From the NCBI RefSeq assembly GCF_963576615.1, contig NC_088711.1, forward strand, positions 11,650,869-11,714,868: a DNA stretch of 64,000 nt, given 5' to 3'. This DNA comes from Watersipora subatra. Taxonomy: Eukaryota > Bryozoa > Gymnolaemata > Cheilostomatida > Watersiporidae. The notes below the pieces were generated by a model. The model saw only the letters and a list, made by a program, of their open reading frames with translations. It searched no databases and was not told the origin of the DNA. Position 1 is the first letter of the stretch. The number at the start of each line of letters is the position of its first letter. Positions 11,765 to 25,600 of the stretch are shown here, in pieces. Position numbers and translations under genes: made by a program.

Positions 11765-13952
11765 AATCGAGGAGATTTCAACGATCGAATGCGAAATTAA
11801 CGTGAAGACTATCAACGAAGTGTAAGTATGTAAACGTGTATCGATAGAAGCGAATGTTTCGAATCTATGAACCTTTAGCCTACAGAACCATCCCGCCCAA
11901 AATTTACTCGTCCTTTACACAGCAAGCGCTTATAGTGAAGATAACTCTAGATTTCTTTGACAACCAAAAGCTACCCAGGAGCTCGAACTAAATTTTTATG
12001 AGTGTTCTGTGTTCATTGCTGATCTGGCATGCTAAGAAGTTATGAATAACAGTTATTTGGTTAACAATTTTAGATGCAGCACTTGCTAGATATCCAGGCT
12101 GTCTATATATTCATAAAACTAAATGAATGCAGGCTGTGTGCCATATTTAAAGTGTATACATGGGCACACCAATGTACAGGATTGGAATTTTGTATCGTAC
12201 ATAACCATAGGCAAGAAATTTTTAAGATGTTTTTGATACGACAGTAACATATTAGCATACAATGATTTTTGTTTGTTAAAAACTTATCTTCAAAAAACTA
12301 GCCACACGAGAATAAGTAGAATAGATCTATCAACTTACATGTAAGGCATAACAAAGATAACAAAGAAAAAATTACACATAAGGTGCTTCTTGAATAGCAG
12401 AAGTGTTCTTCAAGGGTTGTGCTGCTATAGGCCAGATATTGGAGCACTTATACTTTATTTTGCATCAAGCAAAGATAAACATTGATCTAGGACTTTTTAC
12501 GGAGTGTCGCATCTAGTTGCCTTCAAACAGGTTTCTTCTTTTGATATTTTCTCTAATAAAGATTGCCACAGCAGATTTTTTGGCACAGTGCGTTAATAGC
12601 CATCCCTTTCAGCGCTTTCATGTTTTTCTTCACCATATTTGCTATGAGTCTTCATTATAAGTGCCTTCTGTTTTAACTTTTTCCTCTCTTCCTCATCTGT
12701 TACGCTCTACCTCCAACACTGTTTTCTCACGTGTGCACACCCCATCAACCACTAAGCCTTATGCCTCCTTGTCAGTCTCAATGCAGACCTAGAAATTGTA
12801 AACTCTGCCCCATCTATCTAAGTGTCTTGTCTTTTGGTCAAAACTACCATTTCCATACCATACAGTATTTTTGATCCCACTTCTAGGTTTTACAGCCTCT
12901 CTTTTATTTTAGCCAATATTTTTCTATTACAGATAAAACCTGAAGTTTTCCTCCACATATTCCATTTTACCTGAACCTCATTCTCACTTCTTTTCACTGT
13001 ATACCTTTTACCCAAATAGTTAAATTCCTTCTCTTTTAACACTATAACCTGAAATCTTGCAAACTTAAATAAGTGGTATCATTCAACACATGTACTTTTT
13101 CTTTGCTTGACTAATTTTTATTCCTTTTTTTCTAGCATGTTTCTCAACTTCTCCAGGCTTGTTTCACTTTGTTCCTACACCATTCGCAAATAACAAAGTC
13201 ATCTGCAAACATTCATCTTTTATCATTTTGTCTGTCAACCTATTTATATAATTTGCAAACAGAAATGAACCTAACATTTAACCCAATTGTAAATTGCGGA
13301 GTGCGATGTGACAGCTTGTTTGTAAGAAGTGATGACTATTTGCTACCAGATATATTTCTTATGGAAATTGAAGTTTTCCTAATTAGCGTATTTACTCAGA
13401 CATGTTATGTGGTAACATAATTGTTTATTTATATACATTATTACCCTTCTCATTGTCTGAAAGCTCAGCATTTGAACCTATATTCATTAAAACAGTTGCT
13501 TCAATTTACACATTCGACCTTGTCATGATGCGGCCAGATTGCTCCGTCATAAGGCCGAGTTCACAATAAAACGAATCTAGCGGAATTTTTGCGACTCTTT
13601 AGCGCTTTTTATTTTCCATACGGGACGTACACAACTTCTCTTACGTTTACCTATAACAGAACCCAGACCATATTTGCTATGGGTCGTGGCACTTCCTGAT
13701 ATTGCAGTAGCCCGGACTATCTGCAACGCAGCGAAGAAGATTCAAAAACTCTACTAAGGTCATAGTCTAGCAGATGTGGAGTGATAGATTTAATACTATC
13801 GTTATGGAAGAGTGCGTTTAACACTAGGTGACATTAGCAACAGTTTCAATGCGGTGCAATTTTTATACAGCAAACATGAGTACGCAATAAAACGTGGGAG
13901 ATCTACAGGAACATGTTGCGGTCACCGATATGAAAGAAAATATAGACGGACA
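11765..13952. other. Divergent spacer between PMM2 and SNX14
   Basis: PMM2 and SNX14 point away from each other across about 2.2 kb, so both promoters should lie here, but no TATA box or initiator is convincing. The middle holds a dead RTE-like reverse transcriptase. The SNX14 leader is probably 13,600-13,952: the frame is open from about 13,812, and the first in-frame ATG at 13,953 is used as the start. Confidence 0.5.
12590..13285 (-). mobile_element. Degenerate RTE-like LINE reverse-transcriptase fragment
   Basis: Reading the minus strand from 13,285 downward with several frame changes gives non-LTR reverse-transcriptase pieces in the right order. INRLTDKM is followed by the catalytic box FADDFVIC (ADD at 13,207-13,199), then EKLRNMLEKKGIKIS, YLGKRYTV, WRKTSGFICNRKILAKIKERL and LYGMEMVVLTKRQDT (12,870-12,838). 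This order matches the C-terminal half of RTE-class ORF2. Stops and frameshifts run throughout, so it is not functional. The endonuclease and N-terminal RT are absent, as expected of a 5'-truncated insertion. Ends are approximate. Confidence 0.8.
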
Positions 13953-16900
13953 ATGCCAGTGAAGAAGGAAAGCGAAATCCCTAGCAAAGACGATAAAAAC
14001 GAAAATGTAACATACTTTGTTAGTTATACCAAGCTTCCGTTCTTTTGGCCTACTGTTTTAATAGTTGGGAGTATTCTCGCCACAATCATTATACACAGGT
14101 GAGTTACTCATGCTTAATTTGTCTTCATTGTTTGTAACTGCCACAACAACACACTGAAGATAATATTATTTAAAACTCGTGCAATTCATAGTTGAATGAA
14201 TACTTTGATATAATATTGGCATTGGTTGTAAAACGTGGTTTTACTGGTTAAATTTTCAAATGATAATACCAGAAATGCATTATTTGGCTTTATTTCATCA
14301 TCATTTGCGCTTGCGTAATTTGATTACATGTGCTGCCTCTCCTAGCTCAGTTATTTTTTTCTGTTTCAATATGCCAATCCTTTTTATCCTTACCAATTTT
14401 ATTTGCACAATCAACTTTTCTTTTTACTAGTTCTAGGTAAATGTCAATATTTTTAAATAATCGTATTTTCTAGCACTGAAATTCTTGCAAGAATTTCAAT
14501 GCTAGAAATGCATAAAGGCAGGCCTAAGGTCAGGGTCAGTCAGCTAATCCAATTAACAGCACTCTTTGAATGTTTTTTTAATCTTTGAGTAACTTGATTG
14601 GGTGAAGATTGATATTTTTGAATACAGTAGCTAAATTTACAAGTAATTTGTTTTTCTGGTTTTCGATGTTAAATTGGAAGCTCCTACTTTTCCTATGCTA
14701 TATGATACTAATTGTTTACCTCAATTGTGCATACTTCTAATGATATACAGCCCCCCAGGGGGGCTGTATATCATTGGAGCTTTATGTGTGAAGTATCAAT
14801 GATATACAGGGGGGCTGTATATCATTGATACTTCACACATAAAGCTGGCATTTAAATGCGTATGCAAAAGCTGACACATTGCAGTGATTGTAACACAAAT
14901 TACAAGATAATAGTATTCATAGCTTAAAAACTACTGTTGGCTGCCGCAAGCACTGATTGTTGATGGCAGCCAACAGTAGTTTTTAGCTGAGTTTAGCTGA
15001 CTTTACTGAATATCTAACAAACTACATACATGTGTTGAGAACTGCAAAAATGTAATGATCATCAGGTTTAGCACTCTTGGCTCTTGTGCTATCCTGTAAC
15101 ATGCTAGTTCATGATCTACTTGGTCTATACTGTTAAACAACCTTTGTATTCATAGCAGGTTTAGTAGTAGCTGAGCTACTAGCGATGCAGCTGTTTATCA
15201 TTGGAATATTCTATTATGTAGAGTTTCCCTTTTGCTGTTTATCATTTGGACTGGTGCTCTCGGTGCCCTTGCAGCTTGGAAGTTTGTGAGGTGAGCTACT
15301 TGTTCCTGTTTTTCTACTAGTGTGATATCTTGTTCAAGATATGACCCAACATCATTACTACCATCTCTAGCTGTCATCCGTAGATACAATAACCATCTTC
15401 ACTTTATATCTAAATCAGTATAGCCAGTTAGCTAACAAAGCTCATTGATAGTTTTCGTTTTTCTTTATTGCTATGAGTAATCCTGCATTGTTTTTCCTTT
15501 CCTAATTTTAGTCCACATTTCACAAATTAACTTGTATCCAAATAAGTCTATCGTTTGTTTTGTTCGCTAATGATCAGATAAGTGATATGCCGGTCCTACA
15601 AGCTATACACTAGAAAGTGAATGTTATCTGCATTATAAGGATGAATAATTTAGATTCTATAAGTCGAACAATGATAAATAGAAAAACACCATTAATAGGG
15701 TCAGAGTGAAGTATTTCAAGCATATTGATAAGAGTGGTGTGAATTGTTCATGCATCAAGTAAAGCTGTTTAATTTCCTAGATTAGCTAAGATGAGATTTA
15801 GCATGAATAGCCAGCTCTCTGTATGCTCAAGGATATGTTGGCTGGTAGTCCCTAAACCAGGGCCATTCTAGTAGTAGCTCAAGTTAAGTAGACTGCAAGC
15901 TACACTACAAGAAACTGTGAATCAACTACACTGTATTTGTAGTCAATTACATTAACTACAAATACAGTGTACTACAAATACAGTGTACTACACAAATACA
16001 GTGTACTACAAATACAGTGTACTACAAATACAGTGTACTACAAATACAGTGTACTACAAATACAGTGTACTACAAATACAGTGTACTACAAATACGGTGT
16101 ACTACAAATACAGTGTACTGCAAATACAATGTACTACACAAATACAGTGTACTACAAAAATACAGTGTACTACAAATTTATACAGTTACCTCATTTTTCA
16201 TTAATTTATCAACCTACAGATCTTGAACATTGCAAATATGAAGTAAAAGTGTGCATACTACAATAGCAGTCTATAACCAATGGATACTATGTCTGTGACT
16301 CAGTGGGTGGAGTTATTCAGATTCTACAATGGCTAGGGAAAAAATACATAAATCACTTTTTACTTCTTGAATACTTAGAGGTGAGAACTTCAAACCAACT
16401 TGCAACAATCAGAGCGGTACAAATGAAGGGTTGACTAGTCCATGTATAGGCCATAACAAGGTTGTTAAGAATTCAGTGAAATAATTTTCTCGGTGGTTAA
16501 TGACCATTCGACTGAAATATTCTCCTTTCACTTTAAGATGCCATGACAGGAAGACAGCCAGTTTTTCATTATTTAAATTATCTGAACATATGCAAAAATT
16601 TATTTTGCATAAACATTGCACTTGCTCTTCCTTTTCTCATTAAATTGACATGAGAACAAAAACAGTTTGTTATACCAACTGGCCAAATAACTGGCAGACA
16701 GAATGACTCTTTTGCAATACATCTATTGCCTATTAGGGTCAAATGCCCTTACTGCCGATCACATATCAAAGCCTGCAGGTTATAAAACAAAAGTTGTATT
16801 TGTCATTTTATTGGGAATCATTTAAGCGGTAATATCTGTTGCTGCTGAAACTGTTAAGGAATACATAACACACCCTTCTCATAAAGTAAAGCTTCTTCCC

Positions 16901-19675
16901 TGTAATAGAGAAATGCTTAGTTTCTGCCATGCGTAGACAGAACATCAGTTGGTAACGCTTTTATTGTCATTTTGTTCACAGTTTATGTCCAGACATTAAT
17001 GGTATTTCTAATTAAAATGTACTTATTTTATAAATGTCAATTATTGTCATTTTTAGTGAGTGAAAACTGTCTTTTCCATCGCTAGTTTATCGTTAAATCA
17101 TGTTTGGTTACGGTCAAGTAGACTAGAGCCAGCCTTGTAACCCTGTGACCAAGGCTATTCTGGACATATTATTGATGTCATTGCTAAGGCTCTCGCAATG
17201 CTTGCCAGTAAATAAATTAAAACGTAAGGAATGTTCTGCATTTGCTGAGAAATCTAAAATAGTTACCAATTGCAGCTAAATTGACATTTGCACTCCACAT
17301 GTTCGCCTGAGTCAAGGAAGAACAATAAACACTATATCCCAAAGTTCACACTCATCTGCAACAACTTGAGTTAGATAAATGAAAACAAACATTCAGATAA
17401 CGCTATCAGTTTGTCGTTGGGCAGAATGGTACAGGCTATGACAGGGTAACGCTCCTCCGTTGCGTAGATGTATTCATTATTGGCAGCTCTCACCTCTGCC
17501 CGAGGGTGATAAAATTGGTGTGAAAGGTTGTTGGAAGGTCAAAGCCTCCTGTGTTAGCCTAGGTTTGATTAGATTGGCAGCAAACATTGACTCTTAGTTT
17601 TGCAGGATTTGTAATGAAAAATTCCCTGCTGGCCTCTGCAGCAAGTAGAGGTCTGACCTTGTTTCCAGCCTAGTTTTAGAAGTTCTTGCACTTCTCAAAG
17701 TCTAGACTGTTAGTGATGCGTTTCATGCGAATTGATCTATTTTGACCAAAATCTATTATGTTTTCTCTATATTAACCCGCTAGAGGTTGTCTGGCAAATG
17801 TTCTGTGTTTCAAATAGCGTCAATATTTGTTTGTTATCATTGTTACCAGGTGGAGGCTTGAACTGGATGCATTCGCCCCGGATTCACCGATTCCTGACAA
17901 ACACACAAAGCTACAGGTTTGTAAACAACTTCTAACAATATTTAGTTATGAACAAGCTGTGATAAGTACAGCTCTTATGTAACTGGTCAATGATAGACAG
18001 AATGTTACCAAACGCTTTTGTAGTCTTGTGTAAACAAGGTCAAATTATAGGTCAGAAATGGTTAACAAACCTTTTTCACAAGTCGTGGCTGTAGTCAGCT
18101 TACATTCCATAAAGCTGCCAATGTTATGTAATATAGTTGTCGTGTCAAGGTGTAAGAGTTCCTTGCAAAAAAAAGAAATAGTGTTGAAACATTTTCGACA
18201 GCGCTCTTTCAAGCTGGTAAAGAACTCAGGTCAGCGTCTACAGATAAAACTTGCAACAGAGAAATTACCAATTTTTATTGAAAGGGAAGAGTGTAGAATG
18301 ATATCCTAATGATAGTCTTGTGTGTTTATGAGGCAAACTTACCTTAAGATTTTACTGTTTAACCCTCTTATGGCTGCTTCTTATATAGCTAGATTCAGTG
18401 AGTTTACATAGAGTGATCATCACACCTTTCTGCTATGATGCATAGGATAAAAAGTTTTCTATGGATGCAATACAGTTTTCAACAATGTATTCATGTTTTA
18501 TTGTTTGTTGTTGCTAGCTTACTCAATTTCAAATTATTTTGTAATTTATGAAACCGTGAACAATATGTTCGTTCGTTTAGAAGCAGGTATTTCTACAATA
18601 ACCTGTTTGACCTTCATTGTGTGAAAGGATTTATGATATGTTACTATGGCAACAATGCATATAAGGTTAATAGATTAATTTATAGCAAAAATGTTTATTC
18701 AAGGCAGAATGGCTGTCCGATAGCAATCTAGCAAAAAGTGGTTTATTTTGAGCTCTGAGCCAGCCAAATAGAAAATCTCAGCCAACGTGTTATGAGGATA
18801 TGGAGTTGTGAATTAACATGCAAAGGGATTTTGCTTTGATATGACAATTTGTATATCAAAATGACTTGCTGAATCTGTGTTCCATTTCCTGAAAAGACAG
18901 TTAGTTGTAACCACTTGAGAAGTAAAAGGTTGCAGTAATATTTGTGTACCGGCTATAAATCTAACTTCAAAAAGCTTAATAAACAAATCTAATTTCAATT
19001 AGTCACGACTCACGAGGGGGACAGGCAAACACATCCTTGAAGTTCTGTTTTGTTTAGTTGTAATAACACCCTATCATATACTGGTAATGCTGGTTTGTTG
19101 TAGGTTAAAAGAGTTTGTGGCAGTGTACAGCACTAACTGGTTTCTTTATTCATTTAGCCAACCATAACGCAGGGGTAGCACTAGAGGTTAGAGGCGGGAG
19201 GAAAAATGATTCTGTCAATGAGATGTGTTATTGTAGGGTATTGATCTCCTGGCTAGATCAATGAATGCCTGTTATCGCTGACTTTCATAATGTAACCAAT
19301 AGCAGACAGCTACCTAGTTGACACCAACAGTTGCACAAAACAAGGGTAACATCTGGCCCTTTGCAGGCTTCAACAGGGCCCTGACTGACTTTGTCAAACA
19401 GTGCAGTAAATTGACTGTAATTAACAGCATGTGACATGACAGATGTACCTCTGCACTTGGCAGCTCATCAAATTCTTCTATCACATGCTTGGTCAAACAT
19501 ACATGTATCTACTCTTTTCTAATGCTATCACTACTCTCAGGCGTGTGGAGTTGGTGTTGCAATTCACTTTCCATACTCTCTTACAGTGCAATAAAAATGA
19601 AAAGTATTGTTCAAGAAAGGTTGAGGGCCCACAGGAAATCCCTATTTGTGGAGATGCGGAGTGTCTCTGTCAGAC
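13953..19675 (+). CDS. SNX14: SNX14 exons 1-4: membrane anchor and Cys-rich linker
   Basis: Residues 1-20 are charged (MPVKKESEIPSKDDKNENVT). Residues 29-47 (LPFFWPTVLIVGSILATII) and about 50-68 (VSLLLFIIWTGALGALAAW) form the hydrophobic pair that anchors SNX13/14/19/25-type proteins in the ER membrane. Exon 2 must start at 15222, because the acceptor 30 bases upstream would bring in a stop. Exon 3 supplies RWRLELDAFAPDSPIPDK. Exon 4 is Cys-rich (CNKNEKYCSRK, then PICGDAECLCQT), like the CxxC-type linker of animal SNX14. Intron 1 holds three hairpins, intron 2 a 16-bp array, and intron 4 a Tigger-like MITE. Confidence 0.8.
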
Positions 19676-22600
19676 GTGAGTTCTTAACCCATTAGGTGCT
19701 ACCAAGGCTGTTATAATTCAGTAAATGCCTCTACAACATAAATTATCCGTTCTGAGAATGTTTACGTTGTAGGTATTTTACAGTAGAATACCTGTAAATA
19801 GCGAAATCCGTTTCAAGATCTTTTCAAACTCATCCATGCAGCCCTTTAGAAAGAAAAACATCTAACTTCAACTTTTTACTCTAATGACTGTACAGTAACT
19901 GTAGTAATGTTGGTTTATATCGACAACTTCTCTCTTTCTCGTATCACTTTCACTTGCTTTAGGGTTTATGATTTCGTTGATTTTATGTTAAGGGGAGTGC
20001 ACACCTTCATTGTCGATTTAGATGGATATTTTTCTAGACAGAAAGGTCATTGCTGCTAGAAAAAAAAATGGTAGATGTCAACAAAACAATGCTTCAAATA
20101 GTAAAGCATAATTTTGCTGAAATGAGTAGCTGATATACATACTTAGTGTCTAATGTTGAAAATAATTTTACAGTATTTCAACTGAACATGACATTCATGC
20201 AATTAATCTTTTGTCAACAAATTATTTGCTTTTAATAACATGTTTTATTTTTTGAATAGCTTTTTTGAAAGGGCTTCTGGAGTCAGCCCAGTCAAACTTG
20301 TCACAGTTCCTATTTAGCGCTGCTCGAGCTGCTGGCTAGAGACACAACCCTAATATCATTGTAAATAAAAATGAGTCGGATGTTTTGAACTGAACTTGTA
20401 CTAAACCTCTGCAGTGTGATTAATATAGGGGATGGAGAATGAGGGACTTACAACTATGAACTTGCAGTAATTCTCTCACTGTTCGCGGGTAATAGGCACT
20501 GGTGCCCCCTGAAGAGGTAATAGGCACTGGTGCCTCTCCCCCCCCCCCCCCCCCGTTATGTGTAAAGATCTGTGAAATAGAAATTAACAAACTCGTATCT
20601 AATGAATTCACTTCTTCCATAATCGTAAGCAATTCCTTTTTTTCCTAAGGTATATTAGACAATTTTGAGGTTCGAGGGCATTTAAGAGGCATAATGGAAG
20701 GTCTCACATGTTTTTAACACTTCACCAAGTATAACAAAAAAAACATGCTATTACAATGCTGCTTGCAGAGGGATCTCACCAGGCCAGAGCAAAGAGATTT
20801 TACGGAGAGCATATACGGATTTTAGTTTTCCTTTTTTATTTATAATTTTTCAATGAGCTTGTTTTACCCCACAAACCCACTAAGCTGGCCGGACTACAGG
20901 GATTACAGTAATTTTACGTTTAGTGCATTTATCTGTTTAGTCCTGAGCAGTTTGGTTAGCGAGATGCTTGTAATTTTTTTTTACTAAATGCTTGTGGATT
21001 AGCATGTAACTTTTTGCCGTGTTCCAGAATTAGTATACAGTCATACCTCGACATACGAGCTTAATGCGTTGTCGTACTGAGCTCGTAGGTCAATTTACTT
21101 GAGTCTCAAGGCACTATTTCCTAGATAAAATATCTAAGTACAAATTAATCCATTAGCATACTATGAGAAAACACCTAAACAGGATATTATGGTGGAACAA
21201 CATGTTTTTAATTGTTGTAATTCAGTACATGCTAAAAAAGCAACAAGTATCTATTTAGTTGTTACGATCTGCAATAAAATGTAACATCATTATATACACT
21301 ACTTCATGAAACTTTACCTTCGAGACAGATGTTGTGGATAAGGGTCATCTGAGAAAGACTTGAGAGCAGCATGTTTGGTACAATAAACTTTTGTGGCCGT
21401 ACGTAATAGAGACTTTGGATTTAACTTGAATGAGCTTAGCGTACTAAACACACACTTGAAGCTAAGTTTTAATATTTCACCAAAATTATTTTAATTCTCT
21501 TGTCTTATTTTTTTATTATCTGTTTCCGATTAGCCACGTTTTGTCTCGTGTTCACTCTAACCTTTATCCAACCTATTAACCTTTTTTCAAACTGATTCGA
21601 AAAAAAAACCGAGCGATGCTGTTCTTGAAAGCTGCCTCTCGCATACTTGGTCATATAGTGGCCATAGACAACCGACTCATGTCTCATAGATTACTCGTAT
21701 CTCAAGGAAGAAACTCCTCAAAAGTCTGCTCGTATCTTGAGTTTCTCGCATGTTGGTTCACTCGTATGTAGAGGTATGACCGTACTGTTTTAAGAATTAA
21801 GTTGTAGCGAATGCTCTCCGTCAGCAGTTCAGTGACGCAGAAGATCATGCTTCAGTTTATTGATTTACTGTCTGAGGCCAAGTTATTTGCGGAGACCAAG
21901 TCAGTTGCAGCAATTATATATAATTGCTGCAACTGACTTGGTTATTATATACTATAGGGTTACTCTAAAGAAATACATGTATATTTAGACTCAACCAAGC
22001 TCAGTCTACATGAAATTGAGAGGAAGATTGATTTCTGATTAGCTGCCTGTGATAGATTTTCTTCTTGTCACACAGTGAACAGTCAGACGATTATCATTTT
22101 TTTAAAAACTGGCTAAACGAGAAATGTAACAACTTCAATGTTTACAAAGTGGAGATTCCGGAGGTTGGTCTTGGTATCAATATGACCAATCTTTTGACAT
22201 TCCAAAAAAATCTTGGATTGGATATGTCAAGGTTTGACTGTGTCTAAATTGGTAGTATAGTCAAACCTGATTGGCTGACCATTTTTAATAAATTTAAACT
22301 CGGCTACTTTTTGTAAGTCTTCTATTGATCATTCATCTAAAAAATAAATTAAACTACTGTTTTAGTCGGGATGTAAATAATACGCGTGACAATCCCAGTC
22401 ACTGGAAAATTATTACAACCAATCGCAGGCTAGAAATTCAGTGTAATACTTATATTTAGTATTATTACAAAATTAGATAACATTTTTGTTTTATTTTTTA
22501 AATAAAAATAAATGCATATTTTATGCATAGTTTGGCAATAAAAACGACTATCAACCACGCATCACGGATCTGAACCATAGTAGCTTTAACGAACATTGTG

Positions 22601-25600
22601 GTATCGAATTGGTATCTGGATTGGCTTTTGTTTTACGAATCAATGGAGCAATGAGAAGCGCTTGTCACTTAGCCATAATACCTAGTTTTGGAAATAACCA
22701 TCTCAATAACTTATTTATTACTAGTAATAGTCACTAACATATACTATACAGACTTACATTTCAAGTCGGCATATCTTGGTGTTCAGAGCATTTCACTCTC
22801 ACATTACTCATTCTGTTTACACTGTGGTTGGAAAATGAGTATGCAACTAACACAATAGTACTGACGACTAGTAAAGGTGTGCATGTGTTGGACAGGCAGA
22901 AACTGTGGTTCATGTCACTGGCAGTAGGCATACTGCACTTGTCATGGTGTTGTTATTACCAATCTCCAGCTGACTGATGACAATGGTGCTATTCCCAGGA
23001 TGTAGCTAAGCGGTTGTCTTTTCTCTCAACATGCTGAACAGCGCATGGTTTATAATAGTATTGTCAATTTTTCTTGTTGAATGATAAAAACCATATAACT
23101 GAGATATCTTATCTTTTATATCTGTATTTCAAACAGATATGCTAAGTTGGAAGCAAAATTCCCTAAACTCTGTGGGAGGAGGTTGCCGCAGGGCATTAGA
23201 TTACAAACATCGTCCTTCTGCAGACTAATCCTCGATGTCTATGAATTTGAAGTGCTCATTATTACGAAAGCTAAAAATATCATGTAGCTAAAGCCACTTT
23301 CTCTATATTATCTGAAATACTTTGGTAATAGGTAATGTGTATGCCTTGTGGCGGTACTATTACAGCACAAGCAAGTTTCATTCAGTCGTATGTCAGTTTT
23401 TCTCACAAGAATAAAAAGGCAATACTGACTTGTTGAAAGACAAAACATCTAAACATGAGTGTCGTACTGTTGTTGTATCTACTTGACAGCACACCAGAAA
23501 GTGGTGAGATGCAGCCGTGGATTGGACTAAACATTCCCAAGAAGGTGGACAGCGCTCTCGAAGAGGTCAGTAATAAGGGGCTTCTTCACAGCTTCTTCTC
23601 TGCTTGAGTTGAAGTTTTAACTTTGTACTGAGTAGCTCTGCATCACGATGGCGGAGTTGGAAAGAGTCTGCTAGTGTAAAGGGCAATGGCAGAGAATTCT
23701 ATTTGCTGTTCAGTTCACAAGCTACATGGATAGTTAGGCTTGAATATTTCTTCTATATACGAGTTTGTATCTCTTCTCCGTATATGTATTGCTTTACATC
23801 CAGAGAGCAGAGAAGCTTCAAGTTTGAAATTTGTGAAGTCTGTTTATTGTTTTATATATGTGTTTATTGATTCATCAACATTCCAAGTTATAACCTATTT
23901 AAGGACTGGTTTACTTAGAAAAATACTTTGGCACATACTCGCTAATGGTGAGTGAACCATAAGGAGAGCATATTGGTGTTAAAACATAAGAATGTGTCTG
24001 TACTATACTTTTTATGGATAAAATTAAAACTTTAATTTGAAATTTAAAAATCTTCAAATCAACAGTATTTCATCATCTTTATGCACACTTCTACGGAGTG
24101 ACAAATATTTTAAACCTCGAACTGCCTAAACATCTGGTGTAGCATACACCACAGTCCACTAAGGTGGCATACTCCACAGTATACTGGTGTAGCATACTCC
24201 ACATTTCACTGGCGTAGTATACGCCGCAGTCCATTAGTGTAGCATACTCCACAGTCCATTGATGTAGCATACTCCACAGTCCACTGGTGTAGTATACTCC
24301 ACAGTCCATTGGTGTAGTATACTCCACAGTCCATTGGTGTAGCATACTCCACAGTCCATTGGTGTAGCATACTCCACAGTCCACTGGTGTAGCATACTCC
24401 ACAGTCCACTGGTGTAGCATACTCCACAGTCCACTGGTGTAGCATGCTCCACAGTCCGATGATCTAGGTAAATTTGGTTGCAAAATGTTCTAAGTAGGCC
24501 TGATTCAACTGCATTATTCGTTGTTCCCTCTATTTGATCTGGTCTCTGATTTACAGTTTCTCACACACGTTCTGGAGCGATTTGTCTACTCTTGGTACAG
24601 GTAAGTCTGCGTGTTTGTCATTTTATGACCTCTGTACTGCTACCTGCGTCTGTACTGCTACCCGCGTCTGTACTGCTACCCGCGTCTGTACTGCTACCCG
24701 CGTCTGTACTGCTACCCGCGTCTGTATTGCTACCCGCGTCTGTATTGCTACCCGCGTCTGTACTGCTACCCGCGTCTGTACTGCTACCCGCGTCTGTACT
24801 GCTTCCTGCATCTGTACTGCTTCCTGCATCTGTACTGCTTCCTGCATCTGTACTGCTACCTAAGTAGTTCATCTCTAGCCATACTAGTTGGGATTACTCG
24901 TGTCTTATCAAAGTCCGGCCTCAATTTTTATGCCATCCTTGAAGTAAACTGTCTAGATCTGGCTTATCATTAGTATGAGTTGCTAGTGAACTGAAAACAT
25001 AAGCATGTTCCAGCAATACGAAGAAGTTCATAGCTCAGTCTCCGGTCATGCTTTTATTGCTGGACAGGAAGTGCTTCCCATTGCTATTTTGACCATGGAT
25101 ATCATAACAAGTTGATGTACATCTAAATGCTAGGAGACCATAGAAATCCTATCTTGTTTTTTCATAACAGTGTAGAGACTCATATTATAGCAAGGTCAAT
25201 AAAGATACATTAGGTTCATAACAGTGTAGAGACTCATATTATAGCAAGGTCAAGGTCAATAAAGACGCATTAGGTTCTCAGTAACAACGGCAATGATTTA
25301 ACCATAAATTATCAAACCTTGTTATAACATTATTTGGAAAATAAAATTATATATTTGTGTTTTTGTGTATTGCACTATTGCCATAGGTGTAATCATTACA
25401 TGGTATTTTTATACAATTGTTTCTCTGGCAATCTTGTTAGTTAATTACAATAAAATGGTTTCATGTTTTAAATTATATATTAAATTTGGTTTAAATTTTC
25501 ATGTAAGATTTGAAACACAAAAATGTGTGATTGAGAACAGAAAGGGGATGGCCAGATGTCATTTCAAATTATATTCAAAATTATGAATATAATTTTGGAT

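Noticed and set aside
13812..13952. Upstream extension of SNX14 exon 1 in the same frame
   Set aside because: Starts with GTG and has no in-frame ATG before 13953. Treated as 5' leader.
18058..18309. 83-codon ORF in SNX14 intron 3
   Set aside because: No recognisable motif, and inclusion would break the SNX14 phase and alignment.
22065..22247. 60-codon ORF with a good upstream acceptor (CACACAG) in SNX14 intron 4
   Set aside because: Exon 4 joins exon 5 directly in phase (Thr codon split AC/C) and the protein aligns without a gap. This ORF has no donor of the required phase and no family resemblance.
24091..24483. Three overlapping minus-strand ORFs of 72-130 codons
   Set aside because: Produced by a 25-bp tandem repeat without stops; all three frames give the same peptide phrases.
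24534..24872. ORFs on both strands with VLLPAS, CTATRV and GSSTDA repeats
   Set aside because: An 18-bp minisatellite with no stop in several frames. Only 24557-24600 is coding (SNX14 exon 6).
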